Under the pieces are notes generated by a model, which was not told where the DNA came from, made no database searches, and worked only from the letters and a program-made list of their open reading frames with translations. Shown in pieces: positions 1 to 5,637 of a stretch of 12,133 bases of DNA. The DNA lies in NCBI GenBank assembly GCA_030036915.1, contig JASHSC010000012.1, positions 1 to 12,133 on the forward strand. The letters are read 5' to 3'. Each line of letters opens with the position of its first letter. Positions within the stretch are counted from its first letter, which is position 1. The translations under genes and the position numbers were made by a program. This stretch comes from Terriglobia bacterium (GTDB lineage Bacteria > Acidobacteriota > Terriglobia > UBA7540).

Positions 1-54
1 CTGGACAGGCGAGCCGGGGCGGGTCACGCAACTTTCCGGCTGCCTGCGCACAAC

Positions 55-885
55 ATGGCCTCACCCACGATTCTTGTAGCTTTTCTTGCAATCACCCAGG
101 GAGTGCTGAGCCCCGTCAGCGCCTCGCTGGGAACATCCGCGCCCCTCGACCGGGGTTTTCGCGAGATGTACAACCTTCAATTTAATGAGGCGCATGCGAC
201 CTTTCAGGAGTACATCAAATCGGAACCCAAGGACCCCTTTGGGGCCAGTGCGGACGCTGCCGCCTATCTGTTCGACGAATTCAACCGCCTGGGCGTTTTG
301 CAATGGGAGCTCTTCGTTGATGATGAGAAGTTCAAGGGCCGGGAAAAGCCTTCGCCCGATCCTGTGCTGCGAGACAAATTTGACGCTTCAATTTCGCAGA
401 GTCAAAAACTGGCGGACTCAATCCTTCAGCGTTCACCGAATGACCGCAACGCGTTGTTCGCGACGGTTCTGAATCAGGGTCTCGAGTCGGACTACCTGGC
501 GCTGGTGGAGAAACGCGACCTCGCGGCGGTGGCTTACACCAAGCATGCCGGGCAGACCGCGGAAAAGCTGTTGGCGGTTGACTCCACGTGTTATGACGCA
601 TATCTTGCCATCGGAGTTGAGAATTATCTTTTGGGGTTGAAACCTGCGCCAGTGCGCTGGATCCTGGGAATTTATGGGGCCGAAACCGATAAGGAAACGG
701 GTATCCAAAAATTGCAATTGACTGCAACGCGGGGGCATTACCTGTTGCCCTTTGCGAGGTTGCTGCTCGCGGTGGCGGCCCTGCGCGAGAAAAATCGCGC
801 TGAGGCCAAAGCCTTGCTCCAGAACTTGGCTCAGGAGTTCCCCAATAATGACCTTTACCGTCGGGAGCTTTCGCGACTGAAGTAA
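55..885 (+). CDS. Exported TPR-like repeat protein, function unknown
   Basis: The 276-residue product begins with a hydrophobic stretch (residues 4-24, ending in an Ala-Ser-rich segment) that looks like a signal peptide or N-terminal anchor. The rest is alpha-helical and repeat-like, with TPR-style helix pairs around residues 33-60, 155-200 and 230-272 (for example a YDAYLAIGVENYLLG helix and a FARLLLAVAALREKNRAEA helix). No catalytic motif is visible. I recognise it as a type of acidobacterial tetratricopeptide protein with no assigned reaction, so a periplasmic scaffolding or assembly role is inference. The ATG at 55 is the first in frame, but the frame stays open back to position 1 with no stop, and the n-region after ATG lacks a basic residue. 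The true start may therefore lie upstream of the window. The stop is TAA at 883-885. A repeat-rich spacer separates it from the polyketide synthase, so co-transcription is possible but not shown. Confidence 0.75.
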   Translation: MASPTILVAFLAITQGVLSPVSASLGTSAPLDRGFREMYNLQFNEAHATFQEYIKSEPKDPFGASADAAAYLFDEFNRLGVLQWELFVDDEKFKGREKPSPDPVLRDKFDASISQSQKLADSILQRSPNDRNALFATVLNQGLESDYLALVEKRDLAAVAYTKHAGQTAEKLLAVDSTCYDAYLAIGVENYLLGLKPAPVRWILGIYGAETDKETGIQKLQLTATRGHYLLPFARLLLAVAALREKNRAEAKALLQNLAQEFPNNDLYRRELSRLK

Positions 886-893
886 TTACATAG

Positions 894-1005
894 ACTGGAA
901 ACTCGATACTGGACTGGGCAAATCGCGAGTCCCGTGTGGCTGGTCCAGTTTCGATAGATGAAATGAGGCTCTGCGGTCGGTTTCCAGTTTCTGATTTTCA
1001 GTTTC
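894..1005. repeat. Degenerate 7-bp-period repeats with nested inverted repeats
   Basis: The spacer between the TPR gene and the polyketide synthase is made of degenerate heptamers. Plus-strand units ACTGGAA, ACTCGAT and ACTGGAC run in phase from 894 to 914. Units CGGTTTC, CAGTTTC, TGATTTT and CAGTTTC run in phase from 978 to 1005 and are the same word family in the opposite orientation. This makes a perfect 9-bp inverted pair (ACTGGAAAC at 894-902, GTTTCCAGT at 980-988) enclosing a perfect 7-bp pair (ACTGGAC at 908-914, GTCCAGT at 943-949). There is no T-tract, so it is not a clear terminator. I see no convincing promoter here. Confidence 0.5.
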
Positions 1006-1030
1006 GGTCATTTCCTCAGGGATGGCGAAC

Positions 1031-2083
1031 ATGAAAATTGCCGGCGTTGGCAGCGCGTTCCCTAAACATTACTTCCCCCAGCCCGTCCTCAGCGCGGCTC
1101 TCAAGAAATTCTGGAGCCACCGCCTCACCAACCCCGAGGTGGTCGACCGGATGCATGCGCACGCGGAGATTGACGGCCGGTTCTTATCCATGCCAATGGA
1201 CACCTACTATGAAATGAACACCTGGGGCGAGGCCAACGATGCCTGGATTGAGTGTGCGCAGGAGCTGGGCGAACAGGCGCTCTGCCGGGCGCTTTCGGTC
1301 CCCGGGCTTGCTCCCAGCGATATTGACGCGCTGTTTGTGGTCTCGGTCACCGGAATTGCCAGCCCTTCTCTCGATGCGCGCCTGGTGAACCGCATGGGAT
1401 TGTCGCCTCGCCTCAAACGCATTCCCATTTTCGGACTCGGTTGCGTGGCGGGAGCGGCGGGCATCGCTCGGGCGGCGGATTACGTGCGCGCTTTCCCCAA
1501 TCACATCGCTGCGCTGCTGGCAGTGGAACTCTGTTCGCTGACCTTGCAGCGCGAAGACGTTTCGATGGCCAACCTGATCTCCTCCGCGCTGTTCGGCGAT
1601 GGCGCCGCCGCGGTTATCGTGGCCGGCGCGGAAAAACAATTTCCAGGCGCAGATATCCTGGACACACGGTCCGTCTTCTACCCTCACACTGAACACATCA
1701 TGGGCTGGGACATTTCCGAAAAGGGCTTCCAAATCGTGCTTTCGCCTCAATTGCCGCAGCTCATCGTGGACCATCTGGGACACGATGTGGACGCATTCCT
1801 GGCGGACCACCACCTTACCCGTAAGGACATCGGCCGCTGGATTCTGCACACGGGGGGCCCCAAGATTCTCGAGGCCACGGCGACGGCTCTCGGCCTCACT
1901 CGAAAGGACCTGGATGCATCGTGGGAGTGCCTGCGCAAAGTGGGCAATTTGTCTTCTGCGTCCGTCCTGATGGTGCTGGAGGATGTTTTTAAGCAGCGTC
2001 GCCCCGATGCCGGAACGTACTCGCTGCTCGCGGCCATGGGTCCGGGCTTCTGTTCGGAGTTGGTCCTTCTCAGGTGGAATTGA
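1031..2083 (+). CDS. Type III polyketide synthase (chalcone/stilbene synthase-like)
   Basis: This is a homodimeric thiolase-fold enzyme that loads an acyl-CoA starter on a cysteine, extends it with malonyl-CoA and cyclises the chain. In bacteria, relatives make alkylpyrones, alkylresorcinols or naphthol-type products. All three catalytic residues are visible (numbered from the start used here): Cys138 in GLGCVAGAAG, His273 in HTGGPKIL and Asn306 in GNLSSASVL. The FGDGAAA motif and the GPGF loop near the C-terminus are also present. The length (350 aa) is normal for the family. An ATG at 1022 adds three residues, but the AGGG at 1018-1021 abuts it, whereas it lies 9 nt before the ATG at 1031, so 1031 is preferred. 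The stop TGA overlaps the ATG of the following FAD oxidoreductase remnant (TGATG at 2081-2085), indicating translational coupling. Starter specificity cannot be read from sequence alone; a fatty acyl-derived product is a guess from the operon type. Confidence 0.9.
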   Translation: MKIAGVGSAFPKHYFPQPVLSAALKKFWSHRLTNPEVVDRMHAHAEIDGRFLSMPMDTYYEMNTWGEANDAWIECAQELGEQALCRALSVPGLAPSDIDALFVVSVTGIASPSLDARLVNRMGLSPRLKRIPIFGLGCVAGAAGIARAADYVRAFPNHIAALLAVELCSLTLQREDVSMANLISSALFGDGAAAVIVAGAEKQFPGADILDTRSVFYPHTEHIMGWDISEKGFQIVLSPQLPQLIVDHLGHDVDAFLADHHLTRKDIGRWILHTGGPKILEATATALGLTRKDLDASWECLRKVGNLSSASVLMVLEDVFKQRRPDAGTYSLLAAMGPGFCSELVLLRWN

Positions 2084-2327
2084 TGGGTGTAAACCTTCTG
2101 AAAACCGACGTTTTCATCGTGGGCGGCGGCCCGGCCGGACTGGCGGCAGGAATCGCACTACGAGGACGCGGCATGAGCGTGACAGTTGCAGATTCCGCGC
2201 GCCTGCCCGTGAACCGCGGATTTTTGACCGGCTGCTTGCCGCGCATTCAGGCCATGGTTCTCCGCAGACCATGGGTCCGCGTGAAAAGCTCCACTTGGGA
2301 TTGCGATTGCTCGCCGTTTTTAATTGA
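2083..2327 (+). pseudogene. FAD-dependent oxidoreductase remnant (internal deletion and frame change)
   Basis: The ATG at 2083 overlaps the polyketide synthase stop. The first ~40 residues are an intact FAD-binding Rossmann start: DVFIVGGGPAGLAAGIALRG (GxGxxG-type) followed by a second beta strand ending MSVTVAD. Past about position 2215 this frame no longer resembles the family, which normally runs to about 350-400 residues. In the frame beginning with the codon at 2208, the sequence reads as a helix containing IFDRLLAAHSG and ending in LGLRLLAVFN with TGA at 2325-2327. That resembles the C-terminal helix of the geranylgeranyl-reductase-like oxidoreductases that accompany bacterial type III PKS genes (from memory of the family, not a search). 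The simplest reading is an internal deletion of most of the gene that joined N- and C-terminal ends out of frame. The 5' frame alone would stay open to 2385 and overlap the next gene. No functional enzyme can be made from this locus. Confidence 0.65.
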
Positions 2328-2348
2328 GGTTCCATTGCTGAGAGGCTT

Positions 2349-2654
2349 ATGCAGAAGCTCTTGCGCATCGTTTTGGCAGTCGTAATTGTGGGCGTGGTGC
2401 TGCATGCGGCGGATCTGGAGACGCGCGATTGCCGAATCGCTCCCTACGTTTACAACGATTGCATGTGGATGGCGCTGCGCGCGCGTCTGGGCTTGCCCGC
2501 CAACCGTTTCCTGCGTATGGCGGCGCTCGAATGCGTGGGAATTCTTCTCGCCTTGATTCTTTACCTCACCTTCCGTTACGTTTGGCCTCATCGTAAACGG
2601 ACGGCGGTCCCGACGGATTCCTCGCCGGAATCTGTTCCCACCCCCCCCCACTAA
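2349..2654 (+). CDS. Small membrane protein, function unknown
   Basis: This 101-residue product is not recognised as a named family. Two hydrophobic segments are visible, at residues 4-21 (could be a signal peptide) and 57-77, followed by a basic patch (HRKR) and a Pro/Ser-rich tail, which favours a cytoplasmic C-terminus. Between the segments lies a short region with two cysteines (Cys28 and Cys38 around APYVYND) that could form a disulfide if exported. AGAGG at 2341-2345 is a possible ribosome site, with a rather short 3-nt spacing to the ATG. The reading frame ends in a run of nine C residues (2641-2649) just before TAA. It lies between the PKS/oxidoreductase remnant and the CPBP gene, on the same strand and closely spaced, so it may share their transcript. 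Confidence 0.6.
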   Translation: MQKLLRIVLAVVIVGVVLHAADLETRDCRIAPYVYNDCMWMALRARLGLPANRFLRMAALECVGILLALILYLTFRYVWPHRKRTAVPTDSSPESVPTPPH

Positions 2655-2700
2655 CTAGGGCACCCCCTCCCGAACTCACCACTGCAAATTCAGGAGTACA

Positions 2701-3405
2701 ATGGAAGCCGGCACATTCATGAGTGAGGGCGCGATAATTGTAGAGGGGGAAACGGGTGGCAATAAGCGAGGTCCACTGGCTATCGCTACAGCTTTCGAAG
2801 TCGCGCTGATTTTTGCCGGAATTCTTACTTACATCTGGCGTTGGCAACGTACCTTTCACGACGCCTGGATTGTCCTCTTCGCTCTGATTTTGTTGAGTCA
2901 CGCCCTGCACGGGGACACCTTGCGCGGGCTTGGCCTGGGGATCACCAACATGCGCGCCTGCGCACAGTGGGTGCTACCTTTGGCCCTTCTCTTCTACCTG
3001 CCGATGCTCGGTTACGGGTGGGCGCACCACCGCCTGGCGGCTATTCTTCCGAATTGGCAATCGTTGCTCTCACTTCTTGGCTATGGCATCTGGTGCGCGT
3101 TTCAGCAATACCTTACGCAGTCGTACTTCAATAACCGTCTCATGTTGGTCATCCACAACCGCCACGTTTGTTCGGCACTAGTGGGCATCATGTTCGGCGC
3201 CGCGCACATCCCAAATCCCATCCTGATTGTCGCGACTTTTGTTGCCGGATTTGTTTTTGCTGAAGTGTTTTCACGCCACCGCAACATCTGGCCGCTGGCA
3301 CTTGCGCAGGCAGTGGGCGGGTTCCTGCTAGGCGCCGTGTCACCCGAGTCGCTGATCCATCATCTGCGTGTGGGACCGGGGTATTTGTTCTATGGGATTC
3401 GGTAG
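2701..3405 (+). CDS. CPBP (Rce1/Abi-like) family membrane protein, probably catalytically altered
   Basis: The 234-residue product has about seven hydrophobic segments (roughly 28-46, 54-70, 88-106, 120-137, 156-172, 174-190, 198-212), typical of CPBP intramembrane proteases (CAAX type II/Rce1 fold). Motif 2 is present as FGAAH (Phe165, His169). The Glu-Glu of motif 1 (EExxxR) is replaced by Gln135-Gln136, and the expected motif 3 His is replaced by Gln203 in LALAQAVGGF. With the glutamates and one histidine missing, classical peptidase activity is unlikely; binding, chaperone or lipid-related roles are open. AGGAG at 2692-2696 sits 4 nt before the ATG at 2701. A second in-frame ATG at 2719 is a weaker choice. 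The stop TAG lies inside a GGTAGGG repeat unit. The nearby PKS operon suggests, but does not prove, a link to lipid biosynthesis. Confidence 0.75.
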   Translation: MEAGTFMSEGAIIVEGETGGNKRGPLAIATAFEVALIFAGILTYIWRWQRTFHDAWIVLFALILLSHALHGDTLRGLGLGITNMRACAQWVLPLALLFYLPMLGYGWAHHRLAAILPNWQSLLSLLGYGIWCAFQQYLTQSYFNNRLMLVIHNRHVCSALVGIMFGAAHIPNPILIVATFVAGFVFAEVFSRHRNIWPLALAQAVGGFLLGAVSPESLIHHLRVGPGYLFYGIR

Positions 3406-3428
3406 GGGTAAAAGGCAGCAGGAGCATG
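3401..3428. repeat. Short degenerate heptamer tract at the CPBP stop
   Basis: Units GGTAGGG, GTAAAAG, GCAGCAG and GAGCATG run in phase. The first unit supplies the TAG stop of the CPBP gene. The tract belongs to the same GGCAGTA-like family as the tracts at 3522-3605 and 4337-4364 (minus strand), and is interrupted by the AT-rich palindrome. Confidence 0.4.
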
Positions 3429-3520
3429 TGAAAAATTGGATTTACCGATATCAGCATTACGTATTTTCAACATGATACAATGTTGAAAACTGGTCCGAAT
3501 TCAATTTTTTCACATGTTCC
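3421..3520. repeat. AT-rich nested palindromic element (~100 bp)
   Basis: The outer arms are 3421-3443 and the complement of 3497-3520. They read GGA(G/A)CATGTGAAAAA(A)TTG(G/A)ATT with one single-base bulge and two or three mismatches. Inside them is a perfect 10-bp hairpin: TTTTCAACAT at 3464-3473, loop GATACA, ATGTTGAAAA at 3480-3489. Between the arms and the hairpin the left side has about 20 nt and the right side 7 nt without pairing. The element is much richer in A/T than the genes on either side, and heptamer repeats abut it at both ends. There is no reading frame worth calling. It could be a MITE-like or palindromic repeat element, or a bidirectional terminator between the converging CPBP and HEPN-like genes. 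Confidence 0.6.
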
Positions 3521-3521
3521 A

Positions 3522-3605
3522 GGTACCAGGCAAACGGCAGAAAGCAGTGGTGAGTGGCAAGAGAGCAGTAGGAGCCGGGCAGAAGCGAGAAACCGGCGGG
3601 CAAGG
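3522..3605. repeat. Degenerate 7-bp-period repeat tract, about 12 units
   Basis: Read in phase, the plus strand gives GGTACCA, GGCAAAC, GGCAGAA, AGCAGTG, GTGAGTG, GCAAGAG, AGCAGTA, GGAGCCG, GGCAGAA, GCGAGAA, ACCGGCG, GGCAAGG. The fifth base of the unit is G in most copies and GCAG is the recurring core. The tract separates the palindromic element from the 3' end of the HEPN-like gene. It is not a CRISPR, since there are no spacers and the units are too short and degenerate. Confidence 0.5.
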
Positions 3606-3630
3606 TGCACGTCCCAACTAAATCACGTTG

Positions 3631-4329
3631 CTACTTGCCTTGAGAGAAACCACTATCAATGTTCGGCCACAGACCCGATTTCACAGGAAGGTCAGCGTCC
3701 CTGAACAGCCCCTTAAAGAATTCCTCGACCTCTGATGCGAAGTACCTGCACGCGTGTACTGTAATAGACAGTTCCAGGTCGCGCGCGACCGTGTATGGGT
3801 TTTGGGCCAACGAAATTCCGGGGTATGTCTTAGACATTTGGCCGACGCGATTAGAACGATCAGTTGGCTTGCCACCGCGGTGTACGATGATATCGCGGAG
3901 ATCCTGTAGATCTCGTAACTTTTGCCAGCGCGCATTCTTCCCTAGCTCCAAGCCACAGACCTTTTTGACATATAATGCTGTTTTCTCAACAACCGAACCC
4001 TTCAGATCATTGGGATCAAAGGTTGATGTATTGTGCCTACCTAGGCTCCTCGCAAATGCAAGAAGCTGTATTTCTACGATCGAGCTAAGCATGATAATGA
4101 TGGAGTATGCAGAAAGGGTTGGCAGCCAGTGCTTGAATTGTACATCCAGGAATTGGTTTTCTGTTTGGAAATCCCCGGAGTCCCAACTCTCGTGCTTTGC
4201 CTTTAGCTTCAGCGCGTCGCGAGCCTGTAGTTCAGCCTCCGGAGTAGCCCGATAGACTAACTCGATGAGCGCGTTTAGTCCATACAATCGCTGCGCCGTT
4301 TCGTCAACAAGGGGATCAATTTTCCACAC
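3631..4329 (-). CDS. HEPN-like domain protein (R-x4-H motif), function unknown
   Basis: This 232-residue, probably cytosolic protein is largely helical. Residues 140-153 contain LQDLRDIIVHRGGK, in which Arg145-x4-His150 matches the R-x4-6-H motif of HEPN-fold proteins, many of which are ribonucleases in toxin-antitoxin, abortive-infection or CRISPR systems. A preceding helix (residues 72-96, SAYSIIIMLSSIVEIQLLAFAR) fits the first long helix of HEPN domains. The family call rests on this motif and its helical context, not on a full-length match. The start is GTG at 4327-4329, with GGAG 7 nt upstream on the minus strand (4337-4340), which is a good ribosome site. It starts 21 bp after the amrS stop, so readthrough from amrS is possible. 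No MNT-type antitoxin or other partner is seen next to it. Base composition is visibly less GC-rich than its neighbours, suggesting transfer. Confidence 0.6.
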   Translation of the reverse strand: MWKIDPLVDETAQRLYGLNALIELVYRATPEAELQARDALKLKAKHESWDSGDFQTENQFLDVQFKHWLPTLSAYSIIIMLSSIVEIQLLAFARSLGRHNTSTFDPNDLKGSVVEKTALYVKKVCGLELGKNARWQKLRDLQDLRDIIVHRGGKPTDRSNRVGQMSKTYPGISLAQNPYTVARDLELSITVHACRYFASEVEEFFKGLFRDADLPVKSGLWPNIDSGFSQGK

Positions 4330-4336
4330 CTATAGT

Positions 4337-4364
4337 CTCCGGCTCCCCGCCTACTGCCTACCGC
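4337..4364. repeat. Heptamer repeats spanning the amrS stop and the HEPN-like gene leader
   Basis: On the minus strand four in-phase units read GCGGTAG, GCAGTAG, GCGGGGA, GCCGGAG. The amrS stop TAG (4351-4353) is the end of the second unit, and the ribosome site of the HEPN-like gene is in the fourth. The words match, in inverted orientation, the tract at 3565-3578 (GCAGTAGG then AGCCGG). Confidence 0.4.
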
Positions 4365-5472
4365 TTCTCCTTATTCGCGGACGTGGCAAATAGGGCAAAT
4401 CGGCTAACTGCCCTTCGAACTTTTCTGCCCAGCGGCCGGGAAGGGCTTTGCTGCACTTCGGGCAGGCGCCTTTTGAAGTAAGGTGATATTCCGTAATGTG
4501 ATAGCCAAATCGCTCAATAAGCAGTTCATGACACTCGGGGCAGCGGGTGTTCTCCAGGTCGCCCACCCGGCCGGGGAGATTCCCCGCGTAAATAAACCGC
4601 AACCCCGCTGCTCTGCCGATGGCCGCAGCGCGCATCAGGTCTCGCGGCTGGGTGTTGGCCGGGTCGGTCATCTTGTAATCCTGGTGGAAGGCGGTGACGT
4701 GCCAGGGAATATCCGCGGAAACGCTCGCCACGAACTCCGTGAGCCGCTTGAGTTCGTCATCTGAATCGTTGAAGCCGGGAATGAGCAGCGTCACGATTTC
4801 CACCCACAATCCCATTGTGTGCAAGGTGCGGATAGTTTGAAGAATGGGTTCGATTCGCCCTCCAAGCTGGTGGTAGTGGCGGTCATCGAAGCTCTTCAGG
4901 TCAACTTTGTAGAGTTCCACCCAGGGGCGAAGGTATTCGAGCACCTGTGGGGTGCCGTTGCCGTTTGAGACGAATCCCGTTACGAGCCCCGCGGCTCGCG
5001 CTTCCTTGAAGACCGCTACGGCCCACTCGCTGGTAATGAGCGGTTCGTTGTAGGTGCTCACCAGGACCTTCGCGCCTTGCTCGATGGCGTCACGCACCAG
5101 CTCTTCCGGCGTCGCGTGCAGGGGGCGAGAGACGGCGCGCGGGTCGCGCAGAGCCTGCGAGGTCACCCAGTTCTGGCAATAAGCGCAATGCAGGTCGCAG
5201 CCCAGCATGCCGAAACTGTAAGCGAGCGCGCCCGGGTAGGCATGATGAAAGGGTTTCTTCTCAATCGGGTCGCACTGCACCCCGGCGGCGTATCCCCAGG
5301 GCACGAAGAGTTTGCCGCCCTCGTTGAAACGAACCTTGCAAACACCAAGCTGGCCGTCCGGAATCGGGCAGCAGTGCCCGCAGGCATAGCAGCGCACAAA
5401 TCCGCGGTCCAGCTTCTCGTAAAGCTCACCCTCGCGAACGTTGGCGTTGAGAACATCCTGAAGCGTTGCCAT
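4351..5472 (-). CDS. amrS: AmmeMemoRadiSam system radical SAM enzyme
   Basis: This 373-residue radical SAM protein belongs to the AmmeMemoRadiSam group, named for its genomic association with AMMECR1 and Memo proteins; its substrate is not firmly established to my knowledge. The [4Fe-4S]/SAM motif is canonical: Cys92-x3-Cys96-x2-Cys99 in GCDLHCAYCQNW. An N-terminal cysteine cluster (Cys28, 31, 34, 35, 45) and a C-terminal four-cysteine module (Cys311, 314, 337, 340, around TRCPEC and ACPKC) flank the barrel. The signature GNLPGRVGDLENT (residues 298-310) followed by ERFGYHI is typical of this group. Length is close to the usual ~330-380 aa. ATG at 5470-5472 is preceded by GGTGA three nt upstream on the minus strand. 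No amrA or amrB partner is in the window. It has its own putative promoter at 5524-5529. Confidence 0.9.
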   Translation of the reverse strand: MATLQDVLNANVREGELYEKLDRGFVRCYACGHCCPIPDGQLGVCKVRFNEGGKLFVPWGYAAGVQCDPIEKKPFHHAYPGALAYSFGMLGCDLHCAYCQNWVTSQALRDPRAVSRPLHATPEELVRDAIEQGAKVLVSTYNEPLITSEWAVAVFKEARAAGLVTGFVSNGNGTPQVLEYLRPWVELYKVDLKSFDDRHYHQLGGRIEPILQTIRTLHTMGLWVEIVTLLIPGFNDSDDELKRLTEFVASVSADIPWHVTAFHQDYKMTDPANTQPRDLMRAAAIGRAAGLRFIYAGNLPGRVGDLENTRCPECHELLIERFGYHITEYHLTSKGACPKCSKALPGRWAEKFEGQLADLPYLPRPRIRRSGRQ

Positions 5473-5482
5473 GATTCACCGC

Positions 5483-5505
5483 ATCAGGAAGGCATTGATC
5501 CTGAT
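5483..5505 (-). promoter_or_regulatory. Palindrome in the amrS leader (possible operator or hairpin)
   Basis: ATCAGGA (5483-5489) and TCCTGAT (5499-5505) form a perfect 7-bp inverted repeat with a 9-nt spacer. It lies between the putative -10 box and the amrS start, ending 10 nt before the ATG. It could be a repressor site or an mRNA hairpin; a chance palindrome is not excluded. Confidence 0.3.
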
Positions 5506-5523
5506 AAGCCGTCTCATACATCT

Positions 5524-5529
5524 ATTATA
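5524..5529 (-). promoter_or_regulatory. Putative -10 box (TATAAT) of the amrS promoter
   Basis: A perfect TATAAT reads on the minus strand, about 50 nt before the amrS ATG and preceded by GGGG. The nearest -35-like word is TTGACG (5551-5556), but the 21-nt spacing is too long for an ordinary sigma-70 promoter. An activator-dependent or otherwise non-standard -35 is possible. Confidence 0.45.
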
Positions 5530-5604
5530 CCCCGGCGTTCCGAATGATTACGTCAATGCGTAAGAGTGCGTCTTCGCTTGCCTGCCCGTCGAGCAGACTC
5601 AACG

Positions 5605-5624
5605 AAAAACCCAATGCGGGGTTT
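5605..5624 (-). terminator. Probable intrinsic terminator after the anti-sigma gene
   Basis: On the minus strand AAACCC (5619-5624), a 6-nt loop, and GGGTTT (5607-5612) form a 6-bp stem. With the next two bases this gives a run of five T. It begins 14 nt beyond the TGA stop of the anti-sigma factor and would separate the sigma/anti-sigma operon from amrS. The stem is short, so efficiency is uncertain. Confidence 0.45.
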
Positions 5625-5637
5625 GGAAGGGTCAGCG

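Noticed and set aside
1184..1849. A 221-codon open frame antisense to the polyketide synthase.
   Set aside because: It is a shadow of a clearly functional gene and its product shows no family features.
3522..3605. Regular short repeats considered as a CRISPR or tandem-repeat locus.
   Set aside because: The units are only 7 bp, degenerate and without spacers, and there are no cas genes.
3480..3704. A 74-codon plus-strand frame beside the HEPN-like gene, considered as a possible antitoxin.
   Set aside because: It is built from the palindrome arm and the heptamer repeats, overlaps the HEPN-like gene 3' end, lacks a ribosome site and shows no antitoxin fold or motif.
3961..3980. TTGACA immediately followed by TATAAT on the plus strand (3965-3976).
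   Set aside because: There is no spacer between the two boxes, so they cannot form one promoter. The words lie inside the HEPN-like coding sequence on the opposite strand.
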